NCBI GenBank assembly: GCA_943370595.1
Contig: CALRRO020000004.1
Location: 1-64,000 of the forward strand
From: Piscinibacter sp943370595
Lineage (GTDB): Bacteria > Pseudomonadota > Gammaproteobacteria > Burkholderiales > Burkholderiaceae_C
Length of the DNA: 64,000 bases
Reading direction: 5' to 3'
Part shown: positions 48,886-57,623 of the stretch, piece by piece
Layout of the letters: each line of letters starts with the position of its first letter
Position numbering within the stretch: position 1 is the first letter of the stretch
Notes under the pieces: model-generated
Told to the model about the DNA's origin: nothing
Seen by the model: only the letters and a program-made list of their open reading frames with translations
Databases searched by the model: none
Position numbers and translations under genes: made by a program

Positions 48886-50451
48886 TCAAGCCGACTGGAC
48901 TGTGAAGGCGCTCGTGCTTCTCGCCAGCGACTGCGCCTGTTCACTGAGCTGTACAGACGCCGTTGCCGTGCGCTCGACCAGTGCCGCATTGTCTTGAGTG
49001 CCTCGATCGAGGTCCGAAATGGCCTGGTTGATCTGTGCAATGCCCTGCGACTGCTCGTCAATGGCTCGCGTAACCTCATCCACGAGGGCACGTACCCGAT
49101 TGACGCTGCTGACTACGCTCGCAATCGCGTCACCGGCGCCCTTGGCGCGAGTCTGGCCAACCTCAACAGACTGTGCAGAGCTTTCAATCAGTTCCTTGAT
49201 CTCCTGTGCCGCCGCTGCGCTTCGCTGCGCCAGCGTCCGGACTTCAGAGGCTACAACCGCAAACCCCCGCCCGTGGTTGCCGGCTCGAGCCGCCTCCACC
49301 GCTGCGTTCAAGGAAAGAACGTTGACCTGAAACGCGAGCTGGTTCACGACGTTCACCACTTCGCCGACACGCTGGCTTCGCTGCGAGATCTCCTGGATGC
49401 TCTCCAGCACCGCGTGGATGACCGCTTCGCTCTTGCTCGCATCCTCCTTGGCCACCGCAGCCAACTCATTGGCTCGCCCGAGCGATACGGCATTGTTTGC
49501 CGCGGTCACCGAGATTTGCTCCATCGCGGCTGCCGTTTCTTCGAGGTTCGCCGCTTGTCTGCTCGTGCGATCACTCAGAGCGGATCCATCCCTGGCGAAC
49601 GTGCTGGAGACGTGCTCCACGCTCTGGGCGCCCTCCTGGACAGCTCGTATCAACTGCCCAAGCCTTGTTCCCATCCTATCGAGGCTCGAAGCCAGCACGG
49701 TCAGTTCGTCGTTGCCGCTGGGGACCACCGCGGCCGAGAGGTCTCCAGCCGCAGCACGCTGAGCAAAGTTCGTGGCGCTCTGCAAGGGCACAGTGACGGA
49801 CCGTGTGAGAACGATCGTCGCAGCCATGGCGGCGCCGAGCGTAAGCGCCCCCAGGATGAGCCCCAGCTTGAGCCCGCGGCTGGATGCAGACTGGCTCGCC
49901 AGGACCTCCTCGCGAGCCTGTTGGTCGTAGAAGCTCTCGAGCTGCGCGATCTGAGCCGCCCAACCCTGGTTGACCAGGGCGAACTTGCCCGTCAGAAGCT
50001 TGGCGGCGACGTCGCCAGAGAACGACAGTGTCAGGTCTGCGGCTTCCTTTGCCAGCGCCTGTGCCTGCTCGCGCGACTTCTGGATGGCTACAAGCAGTTC
50101 CTTCTCGCGCGGCAACACAGAGCTGGCCTGAAGCTTCTGCTCTGACTGCTTGGCAGCAGTCATGAGCTTGGTCGCGGTGTCGACGTCTGCGTTAACCGCA
50201 GCGGCGTCTTGCTGCAACCCTGCATTGCGGATGACCGACACCATCGTGAGCTGCGCTGTCGACAGGTCATGCAGAACGGCGGAGCGTTCCTGCATGCTTT
50301 GACGTACGTCCTCAACTCGACGCTGTCCTTGCAAGACGGAAGTGAGCACCATCGCAAAGACAGCACAAAGTACCAGCAGGACTACCGCAAAGCCCAGCGC
50401 CAAGCGAGTTCCGACCCGGACACTCCGCAGAATTGTCGCAAGACGTTCCAT
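48886..50451 (-). CDS. Methyl-accepting chemotaxis protein
   Basis: 521 residues: TM1 (LALGFAVVLLVLCAVFAMVL), a periplasmic four-helix-bundle sensor of about 140 residues, TM2 (LGLILGALTLGAAMAATIVL), HAMP, and the cytoplasmic signalling tip QLAFQVNVLSLNAAVEAARA, GNHGRGFAVVASEVRTLAQR. It relays ligand binding to CheA/CheW. No C-terminal CheR/CheB-tethering pentapeptide. Next upstream is a small exported cache-domain protein, which could present its ligand. Confidence 0.88.
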   Translation of the reverse strand: MERLATILRSVRVGTRLALGFAVVLLVLCAVFAMVLTSVLQGQRRVEDVRQSMQERSAVLHDLSTAQLTMVSVIRNAGLQQDAAAVNADVDTATKLMTAAKQSEQKLQASSVLPREKELLVAIQKSREQAQALAKEAADLTLSFSGDVAAKLLTGKFALVNQGWAAQIAQLESFYDQQAREEVLASQSASSRGLKLGLILGALTLGAAMAATIVLTRSVTVPLQSATNFAQRAAAGDLSAAVVPSGNDELTVLASSLDRMGTRLGQLIRAVQEGAQSVEHVSSTFARDGSALSDRTSRQAANLEETAAAMEQISVTAANNAVSLGRANELAAVAKEDASKSEAVIHAVLESIQEISQRSQRVGEVVNVVNQLAFQVNVLSLNAAVEAARAGNHGRGFAVVASEVRTLAQRSAAAAQEIKELIESSAQSVEVGQTRAKGAGDAIASVVSSVNRVRALVDEVTRAIDEQSQGIAQINQAISDLDRGTQDNAALVERTATASVQLSEQAQSLARSTSAFTVQSA

Positions 50452-50479
50452 AGACGTTCTCCTTTGCTAGGAAGGCTTC

Positions 50480-50944
50480 TCAGCTCTTGGAGGCCGCCAC
50501 ACCGACCAGGGCTTCGTGTCCTGGAACACGTCGGACAAACATGATCCGCGGCTCAACTTGGTTCGACTCCGGGCTCAGGAACTGGAACTCGACCCAGCCC
50601 TCGCCTTTCGGGGACTTGGCGATCCCGATGAACTCCTTGACGAACTGCTTGCCTGAAGGATCCTTGGCTTCGATCATCATCTTGCCGACGATGCGCGGAT
50701 TGATTGCGCTTGCAAGGTTCAGTCCGTCCAGGTTGAACATGACGGTGTTCAGTCCCTTCACTTTCCAGTCCGCTTGCGCGTTGACGTCGGCGGCAGCCTG
50801 CGCTACGCCTACCTTCTGTGCGTGGGCGACGGTCTTGTTTACCAGGTCGACGATCTCGGGCCGATTGGGGGTCTGTGCGGCTGCGGTGGCGCATGCGATC
50901 AGCAGGACCACACTCTGAAGGCAGCGAATGACGCTTTTGAACAT
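50480..50944 (-). CDS. Exported single-cache domain protein
   Basis: 154 residues: signal peptide (CLQSVVLLIACATAAAQ), then a small cache-like fold with VDLVNKTVAHAQKVGVAQAA, DLVNKTVAHAQK helix, LNTVMFNLDGLNLASAINPR, GKMMIEAKDPSGKQFVKEF and GWVEFQFLSPES, the PAS-like ligand pocket of cache domains. It is 28 bp upstream of the chemoreceptor gene and in the same transcript, so probably a soluble periplasmic sensor or binding partner. Confidence 0.72.
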   Translation of the reverse strand: MFKSVIRCLQSVVLLIACATAAAQTPNRPEIVDLVNKTVAHAQKVGVAQAAADVNAQADWKVKGLNTVMFNLDGLNLASAINPRIVGKMMIEAKDPSGKQFVKEFIGIAKSPKGEGWVEFQFLSPESNQVEPRIMFVRRVPGHEALVGVAASKS

Positions 50945-51173
50945 GGAAGCTCCGATAGTTGGTTGATAGGACACCCGGATGAGCACATTCGGGCCATCAG
51001 ATTTTTTCGGCTGGCTAGCGCCGGGGACCCTGGAAGAACGCTCAAGTCGCTGCTGTGTTCGTCCAGCCCGAAGAGTCGCTTCGACTGGCTCGAATTGACG
51101 CCTCACAGTTGACCTCGTACCAAAGGGCAATTGCCCGACACAACCTTGCGCCGGGCGGCTAGATTGGCGACGA

Positions 51174-52031
51174 ATGGAGCTCTTCGATCTGCGCTGCTTG
51201 GTGGCGCTTAGCCAAGGCGGGGGCGTTCTCGGGGTGGCTCAGGCCATGGGCAGAGCTCCGTCGAGCATCTCGACGCGCCTACAGGCCCTTGAGCGAGACG
51301 TTGGCGTACCACTGTTCATCCGCGGCGGGCGCTCGCTAGTACTTTCACGGCAAGGCCAGGCCTTTCTGGAGAGGGCCACCGTCGCCCTGTCCATCATCGA
51401 CGCTGCAACCGAGCAGGCCAGGGATGAGGCATCTGGTACCAAGGTCAGGCTCGGCGCCACAGAGAGCACCGCTGCAACCATAGTGCCGGATGTCCTGTCG
51501 CGGCTGAGGCAGTCGTCCCCGCGCACCAGAGTCGATGTCGCTTCTGGGTCCTCCCGCGGCCTTGTCGACAAGGTGATCAGTGCGGAACTTGACGTCGCAC
51601 TCGTCAATCACTTTCCGCGTGACGCACGCCTGAATGCAGCCGCAGTCGGGACTGAAGAGCTGGTCATCGTCGCTCCCCCCGGCGTGGGTACGTCTCGCGA
51701 CTTGTACAAAGCGCTGCCAATACTGACGCCGATAGTCTCCTCGCAGGACTGCACGTACTGGGAGAGACTGCAGCAGTGGTATGCGACTCAAACGCCCCGT
51801 GCACCAGAACCCATGCGAATGCACTCGCTCGGAGCAACGCTTCGCTGCGTCAGCGCAGGTCTGGGGCTTTCAATGCTGCCTCGGAACTCGCTTGGAGACT
51901 CGGCCTCCCACAACCGAGTCAGTGTTCATCCAATCGACCCCGAACTCGCGAGGCTGGAGACGACCTTGGTTTGGGCGCGAGACAAGAAGCATCAAGGGGT
52001 TGCGGCTGTCAGAGCTGCGCTGAAGCTCTGA
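51174..52031 (+). CDS. LysR family transcriptional regulator
   Basis: 285 residues: HTH (LRCLVALSQGGGVLGVAQAM, GRAPSSISTRLQALERDVGV, IRGGRSLVLSRQGQAFL) and effector domain (VRLGATESTAATIVPDVL, GLGLSMLPRNSLG). Same subgroup as the LysR genes at 20 and 37 kb, judging by the 'ATESTAATIVP' start. Divergent from the cache-domain gene across about 230 bp, and upstream of paiB on the same strand. Confidence 0.84.
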   Translation: MELFDLRCLVALSQGGGVLGVAQAMGRAPSSISTRLQALERDVGVPLFIRGGRSLVLSRQGQAFLERATVALSIIDAATEQARDEASGTKVRLGATESTAATIVPDVLSRLRQSSPRTRVDVASGSSRGLVDKVISAELDVALVNHFPRDARLNAAAVGTEELVIVAPPGVGTSRDLYKALPILTPIVSSQDCTYWERLQQWYATQTPRAPEPMRMHSLGATLRCVSAGLGLSMLPRNSLGDSASHNRVSVHPIDPELARLETTLVWARDKKHQGVAAVRAALKL

Positions 52032-52257
52032 CGATCTGCCCGACGCGCTCTCGCGCGGGGACTGCCGTACAAAAGGGCAAGCGCCCGCCAATCCGCAGCC
52101 AAGTTCTTGTAGTCTGACATCCCTGCACCCGATCCACCGCTTGCTGGTGGTAGAGCGCTAGCCGCATCGGGCCGCCAGGCATTGTTCAGTGAACAAGCCC
52201 GGCATCTATCCCACTACGCGAGTCCGCGCCAGCTTGTGGCGCTTCACTGGCATTCAC

Positions 52258-52887
52258 ATGTACCTGCCTCGTCAGTTCGAACAAGACGACATCAACCGTC
52301 TTCACGACCTCATCAAGGAGCGACCACTCGCGACACTGGTTACGGTGTCTGCTGATGGCCTGACTGCGAACCACATCCCCTTCGAGTTGGACACCAGCGC
52401 AGGACTCAACGGGACGCTTCGAGGTCACGTCGCCCGCGCCAATCCGGTCTGGCGTGATTCTTCTGGTAGCGAAGTCCTGCTCGTCTTCCACGGGCCTCAG
52501 GCCTATATCAGTCCGTCGTGGTATCCCAGCAAGCAACAGACCCACAAGGCCGTACCGACGTGGAACTATGTGGTCGTTCACGTCCACGGCGTGCTTCAGG
52601 TGATTGACGATGCCCGCTGGATGCGGGGTCTGCTTGATCGGCAGACCGATGCCATGGAGTCGCATCGCGACACACGTTGGCGAGTTGCTGACGCCCCCGA
52701 GGACTTTGTCGAGCAGATGATGTCCGCAATCGTCGGAATCGAGGTGCCTATCCGACGGATCCTAGGCAAGTGGAAGATCAGCCAGAACAGGACCGTAGCG
52801 GATCGTTCCGGCGTGGCCTATGGACTCAGCAAGGAGCAGGATCCTGGCGCGCAGGAAATGGGTCGTCTTGTCATCGGACACCCATGA
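52258..52887 (+). CDS. paiB: PaiB family FMN-binding negative regulator
   Basis: 209 residues starting MYLPRQFEQDD, the standard PaiB N terminus. Typical motifs are RPLATLVTVSADGLTANHIP, GTLRGHVARANPVWR, LLVFHGPQAYISPSWYPSKQ and VPTWNYVVVHVHGV. The fold is that of split-barrel FMN-binding proteins; some members repress sporulation or protease genes, others act as oxidoreductases. The frame is open 23 codons upstream but family alignment favours this ATG. Confidence 0.86.
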   Translation: MYLPRQFEQDDINRLHDLIKERPLATLVTVSADGLTANHIPFELDTSAGLNGTLRGHVARANPVWRDSSGSEVLLVFHGPQAYISPSWYPSKQQTHKAVPTWNYVVVHVHGVLQVIDDARWMRGLLDRQTDAMESHRDTRWRVADAPEDFVEQMMSAIVGIEVPIRRILGKWKISQNRTVADRSGVAYGLSKEQDPGAQEMGRLVIGHP

Positions 52888-53027
52888 ACTACTCCACCTG
52901 AGCCGGCGCAAGCGACGACTGTTGGGCCTGCCCGCGCGCAGACTGCGCACCATCGTTGTCCGTACTTGATTGGGACCATGGTGGCGCTCGTTGAGATCAG
53001 GCCATCACGAGCGCCCGAAAGCTGGGC

Positions 53028-54308
53028 TTACGCGTAGCGAAAGCGGCGTGGGTCGTATGCCTTCGCGTTGATCGGAGTTCTCTTGCCAACGACTTGAGCG
53101 GCGACGAGGTGGCCGCCAGCTGCTGCCGTAGTCCATCCTGTGTGGCCGTGTCCCGTGTTCAGGTACAGACCTTCTAGGCGGCTTTGCCCAATCAGTGCAA
53201 CTCCGTCCGGCGTGACCGGGCGAAGTCCAGCCCAGGTCCGGATGTCTTGCGTTCCGACCTGCTGCAAGTATCGCGGATAGAGACTGGCAGCGAGTCTGCG
53301 CAGGTTGTTGGCTCTGTCCGGTCGCACTTTCTGATCGTAGCCGGCGAACTCCGCAGTTCCGGCCACGCGCACTCGGTCTTCGCCGACTGGCACGATGGCA
53401 ATGTGCAGGTCGGGGTCGATGACCGGCGTCTTGGGTGAGATGTCCTCAGCACCGTCCTTGATGCGCGGCAGTGTCAAGGAGTAGCCTTTGACTGGCCGGA
53501 TGGGCAGCGTGAGTCCCACAGACTCCGCCAGATCCACACTCCAGGCCGCAGCACACAGGACCACAGCGTCGAACTGCAAGGTGCTTCCGTCACGCAGGCC
53601 AATCCCCGCAATGCTCCAGCCGCGAGAGAGGATTCGCGACACCTCGGCGCCGTAGTTCAGCTCGACACCCTCGCGCTTGAGCCACCCCTCGATTGCTGCG
53701 CAAAAGAGCTTTGGATCGCCCCCCTCGTCCAGCGGGTGAAACGTCCCGCCAACCAGTTGGTCGGCAACAGGTATCAGCGCAGGCTCCTTGACCACGACCT
53801 CATCGCGCGTCAACGCTGTGAACGGCACTCCGTGCTGAGCCAGCCACTCTCGCCATCGAACGGACTGATCCAAGGAGCGCGCGGTTCTCGATACCGACAG
53901 TGACCCGCGCGCGTACTCGTCGTATCGGATGCCGCTGGCCTTCAAGCCCTGCATCAGCTCGAGACTATGGATCGCCAGCTCGACATTGGCCCGAGTGTTA
54001 GCCAGGAAGCGGCTGGGCCGAGACTGATGCAGGAACTGCATGCCCCATCCAAGCAGAGACGGGAGAGTGCGCAGCCGAAGCAGCACCGAAGCCTCGGCGT
54101 TTCCAAGACCTCGCAGCACCTCCCCGACGACGCCGGGCCTGTTCCAGGGCTCGACCATGCTCGGATGCAGCAGGGAGCCATTCATGGAACTTGTCTGTGT
54201 GCCCGCAGCATCACAGCGATCAAAGACGCTAACGGTCGCTCCGGCTTGCCTCAGATAGTAGGCGGCACATAGACCCGCCAATCCCGCGCCAACGACTGCA
54301 ACTCGCAT
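53028..54308 (-). CDS. dadA: D-amino acid dehydrogenase, small-subunit-like FAD enzyme
   Basis: 426 residues: N-terminal dinucleotide fold VAVVGAGLAGLCAAYYLRQA, then GSLLHPSMVEPWNRPGV, LPIRPVKGYSLTLPRI and the C-terminal YLNTGHGHTGWTTAAAGGHL, all conserved in DadA. It oxidises D-amino acids to oxo-acids and passes electrons to the quinone pool. No alanine racemase gene is adjacent. Preceded by a porin gene on the same strand. Confidence 0.88.
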   Translation of the reverse strand: MRVAVVGAGLAGLCAAYYLRQAGATVSVFDRCDAAGTQTSSMNGSLLHPSMVEPWNRPGVVGEVLRGLGNAEASVLLRLRTLPSLLGWGMQFLHQSRPSRFLANTRANVELAIHSLELMQGLKASGIRYDEYARGSLSVSRTARSLDQSVRWREWLAQHGVPFTALTRDEVVVKEPALIPVADQLVGGTFHPLDEGGDPKLFCAAIEGWLKREGVELNYGAEVSRILSRGWSIAGIGLRDGSTLQFDAVVLCAAAWSVDLAESVGLTLPIRPVKGYSLTLPRIKDGAEDISPKTPVIDPDLHIAIVPVGEDRVRVAGTAEFAGYDQKVRPDRANNLRRLAASLYPRYLQQVGTQDIRTWAGLRPVTPDGVALIGQSRLEGLYLNTGHGHTGWTTAAAGGHLVAAQVVGKRTPINAKAYDPRRFRYA

Positions 54309-54455
54309 CAAGTCACCACACCCATTTCACCAATCGTCACCAAGCTGCACCCACGAACCCCGGAGTACCTACTGCCAGGATGCCCGGGCCAATGGCGGCG
54401 CCTCCACACACTCTTGCGCGCCATGCGTTCGCGCATGCGCACCTGAAAGCCGAAT

Positions 54456-54490
54456 GGGCGGGGCGGCCCCAGTACTGAGCCACCCCGCCC
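54456..54490 (-). terminator. Strong hairpin after the porin gene
   Basis: GGGCGGGG and CCCCGCCC with GGC/GCC pairs extend to about 14 bp around AGTACT. It lies 33 bp beyond the porin stop. T-run absent, but the stem is very stable. Confidence 0.6.
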
Positions 54491-54523
54491 TCGTGAGCCC
54501 AAGGCTCAGGTTGCCCCGATCAC

Positions 54524-55564
54524 TCAGAAGCGATGACGAATGCCCACTTCCACACCGCTGGACGACTTGCCGTTGTTCGGAGTCGGCAGAGCCGGCGACG
54601 CATCCACGGCATAGGCTGCCGCCCCCTTGTTCTCAACGTAGGAGGCGGTGGTGTACAGCGAGGTCCGCTTCGACAGGTCATAGACGTAGCCCAAGGCCAC
54701 CTGGCTGGCGTCATTGGCTTCGACGCTGGCGCCATTGGCCGCACGGCCCTTGGCCTTGAGGTCGATATAGCCGAGGCGGACAGTTCCAGGACCGAACGGC
54801 ACTGCCACACCCACCGACGCCAGAGACAGCTTCTGGCTTGCGTACTCAGTCTCCGAGTACATGCCGAGCACCTTGGCATAGCCCAGGTCGTACGAAGCTC
54901 CGACAGTCGTGCGATCGAACTCATCCTCTCCGGCAGCGATCGGCGTCACCTCGGTGCGACCGAACGAAACCGAGACATCCAGCGCACGGGTGGCGTAGCC
55001 GAGCCGGAAACCGGCGTACTTCTTGCCCCCGGTGCCTTCGCCAGCGGCAACCGAGACGTGTCCGTAAGCACCGCCCAGGTTGCCAGGCAGGAAGTAGCTG
55101 ACTTGATTGTCGGCCCGCACGTTCGTCTCGGCATTGGTACCAAGGCGGCTGAGGAACTTGTCAGCCGCTCCGACGCCGTTGGCTCCGAAGACATCAAAGG
55201 CGGTGAAGCCCGTGTAGGACGGCGTGAAGTCGCGACCGATACGGATCTCGCCGTACGCGTTGGACAGCGCGACCGTAGCGCGACGGTTCCAGAACCGATT
55301 GGCATCGGCCACAGCGCCGGTGTCCAGGCTCAGTCCATGCTCGAGCCAGAACTCTGCCCGCAAGCCGCCACCGAGATCCTCGCTGCCGCGCACGCCCAGG
55401 CGATTGCTCTGAAGGCCGTTGCTGGCCAAGCTCGTGACGTTTCGGTCGCCGTTCTTGACGTGCCGCACGGCCGCATCGGCGACGCCGAAGAGAGTGACGT
55501 TGCTCTGGGCATGCACGGCACCAAAGACAGATGCCAGAGCGATTGCGACTGCTGTTTTCTTCAT
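54524..55564 (-). CDS. Gram-negative outer-membrane porin
   Basis: 346 residues: signal peptide MKKTAVAIALASVFGAVHAQ, mature start SNVTLFGVADAAVRHVKNGD, alternating beta strands, the L3-like GRDFTPSYTGFTAFDVFGAN constriction loop and a C-terminal strand ending GVEVGIRHRF with terminal Phe, needed for BAM assembly. A trimeric general porin of betaproteobacterial type (16 strands). The frame is open 87 codons upstream, but the signal peptide fixes the start. The long plus-strand frame across it is its shadow. Confidence 0.92.
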   Translation of the reverse strand: MKKTAVAIALASVFGAVHAQSNVTLFGVADAAVRHVKNGDRNVTSLASNGLQSNRLGVRGSEDLGGGLRAEFWLEHGLSLDTGAVADANRFWNRRATVALSNAYGEIRIGRDFTPSYTGFTAFDVFGANGVGAADKFLSRLGTNAETNVRADNQVSYFLPGNLGGAYGHVSVAAGEGTGGKKYAGFRLGYATRALDVSVSFGRTEVTPIAAGEDEFDRTTVGASYDLGYAKVLGMYSETEYASQKLSLASVGVAVPFGPGTVRLGYIDLKAKGRAANGASVEANDASQVALGYVYDLSKRTSLYTTASYVENKGAAAYAVDASPALPTPNNGKSSSGVEVGIRHRF

Positions 55565-55903
55565 TCTGCTTCTCCAGATGATCTTCCAAGCTACGAGGCT
55601 GGTGCGTCGCCCATCGATGCATCCACGCCTCGCCGCGAACACTAAGTGCCGTGCACGCGACGAAGAAGTCGCCTTCACACAAGTGGTCCACACCAGTTCG
55701 ACGTGAGCATGTGCACCTGAGCAAACTGTGGCGTCAAGTCGCGTGACCAGAATTTGTTCAGCGTCTTGTGGCGAGCCGCAGCACTGGCTTTGTTGAATCG
55801 CCGTCAACACTCGATTGCTCCCCAACGCCCTGTATCCAATCGACCGACGCGACTAACGTCTAGCTTCCGCCCATCCGGGCCAGGCGCTACTGAGCTCACT
55901 GCA
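55565..55903. other. Divergent intergenic region
   Basis: About 340 bp between the porin start and the Sel1-repeat gene start; no gene or clear promoter hexamers could be supported. Confidence 0.3.
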
Positions 55904-57532
55904 ATGAAGAAGGCCGATATCAGACTGCTTGCGCAGGCACGTTCTGGCGACGAAGCCGCGCGAGTCGCACTGGGTCGACGCTATCTGCTAGGGGATAGCG
56001 ATATTCACCAGAACATTGCAACGGGGATCGACTATCTGCTGACTCCAACCCCGACACCGGCCACCCTGCGCGTTCTTGCAGAGACGCTGACTCTCAACGC
56101 GTTCGTTGAGCGCGGACTACTTCAGCATCTGGAGACCGCCGCAGTACTTCGCATCTCTGCCGCGTTGGTCAAGTCAGCAATCTGGCGACTCTTGAGCGGG
56201 GGAACCTTCTCGCAGACGCGTCAGTTCCTCGAGCACGCGAGGGTCGGCGACGACGATGTGGCTTCGAAGCTCATCGAGATCACGCGAGAGGCTGAGCCTA
56301 CGGCCGCTCTTGCCGCCCTCCTTCGAGCCTCGGAGCGCATGGGTCTGCTTCACGCGCTGGACATCTCAGTCAAGGCTGCGCAGATGCACCAGCAAACGGG
56401 CGCGAAAGACCCGTTCGCCTTGTGCGCGCGCGTCGCAGCGACGATCGATGACGGCGAGAGCGACGAAGTTGACGCGCTGGTTGCAGGGTTGGTCGAACTG
56501 GCGCGAGATGACAGCTCAGTTCTGAAGGGGCTTGCGCCAGAGGTTCTGCTTGAGCACCTGGAGAGGCAGGTTGCAGCCGAAGATCCGAGGGCGTCCTATG
56601 TGCTGGGCTTGGCACTTTCCGGAATGAGCTATGGCGCCCTGGACGAGTCCCATCTGGGCATCAAGCAGAACAATCGCCGCGGCGCCGCCTTGTTGCTGCG
56701 CGCGGCCCACCTCGGCATTGATCACGCCTGGCTCGACCTCCATCACGCCCACAGTGACAACAAGCGCAGCACGGCAAACGCCGAGATGGCGCGCTTCTGT
56801 CTCGAAATGGCAGCCAAGCACGGCATACGCGATGCACAGCGAAAGCTTGGCTCGCTACTGCTGCGCGACGCTGTCGGTGTGCAGGACTGCGAGGCGGCCG
56901 TCAGTTGGCTGCACAAGGCTCACCTTCAAGGTGACTCACTTGCTACGACTCTGCTGCGCTCTCTGACTGTTCCAGTAAGTGGCCACGACGCTGCAGCCAT
57001 GCTTGCGATACGCAGCATCTCCGAGAGGGATGCCCTCCTGGGCGCGAGACTTCGACTCGCACGGACGCTAGGGCTGACTCTGCACGAAGCTCTCAACGCA
57101 GACCCCGTCGAAGGCTTGCGTCCGTGGGGGCTCCTCGTCGGCACCAACTCTCACCTGCGCAAGCGCCGCATGGCTTCTGGTCGCGCAGTGCCTGTGCTTG
57201 ATGAGTACGCGATGGCACAACTGCGCGGTGTTGTCAGTCTCTTCGCCAGTCAGACACCGACCGCGTCAGCATCGGCTGAAGGCGATCTCCGAAAGCGCTA
57301 CTTTCGGCTGCGCTACATGCTGAAGCAGGTTGGTGCCAGGAACGACTACTTCTTCGCCTCGCTATCCGCCTCACGGCGCGAGGCCCTCGCCGGCGGCCGC
57401 CCCTGGGCAATGCGAGTTCGCCAAGACCTTGAGCGTGCGATGCGCACGGACATGACGCGGCAGCGGGGCGACTCGACAACAGCTCCAACTCCCGGGCTCG
57501 AGCCACACGACAACGACGCGGTGCTTGCCTGA
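55904..57532 (+). CDS. Sel1-like repeat protein
   Basis: 542 residues of alpha-helical repeats: MKKADIRLLAQARSGDEAAR, VALGRRYLLGDSDIHQ, ASYVLGLALSGMSYGAL, GAALLLRAAHLGIDHAWLDL, RFCLEMAAKHGIRDAQRKLG and AVSWLHKAHLQGDSLATTLL, which match the Sel1/TPR-like spacing of about 36. Such proteins scaffold protein complexes. No signal peptide, so cytoplasmic. ATG is chosen at the first repeat; the frame is open 50 codons upstream with no repeat pattern. Confidence 0.72.
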   Translation: MKKADIRLLAQARSGDEAARVALGRRYLLGDSDIHQNIATGIDYLLTPTPTPATLRVLAETLTLNAFVERGLLQHLETAAVLRISAALVKSAIWRLLSGGTFSQTRQFLEHARVGDDDVASKLIEITREAEPTAALAALLRASERMGLLHALDISVKAAQMHQQTGAKDPFALCARVAATIDDGESDEVDALVAGLVELARDDSSVLKGLAPEVLLEHLERQVAAEDPRASYVLGLALSGMSYGALDESHLGIKQNNRRGAALLLRAAHLGIDHAWLDLHHAHSDNKRSTANAEMARFCLEMAAKHGIRDAQRKLGSLLLRDAVGVQDCEAAVSWLHKAHLQGDSLATTLLRSLTVPVSGHDAAAMLAIRSISERDALLGARLRLARTLGLTLHEALNADPVEGLRPWGLLVGTNSHLRKRRMASGRAVPVLDEYAMAQLRGVVSLFASQTPTASASAEGDLRKRYFRLRYMLKQVGARNDYFFASLSASRREALAGGRPWAMRVRQDLERAMRTDMTRQRGDSTTAPTPGLEPHDNDAVLA

Positions 57533-57623
57533 GCTGCGTCATTGCTGACTGCGCTGCTGGACTCGTACCTTTGTTCAATGGTGCATCGAGTCGTGCGCGG
57601 GTACCTTTTGTTCGGCCCAACTC

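Noticed and set aside
54533..55645. 370-residue plus-strand frame antisense to the porin.
   Set aside because: Shadow frame; the porin has a signal peptide, terminal Phe and hairpin, the antisense frame has nothing.
55780..55900. GGCTTTGTTGAATC resembling an insertion-sequence end.
   Set aside because: Only one short match, no partner end and no transposase.
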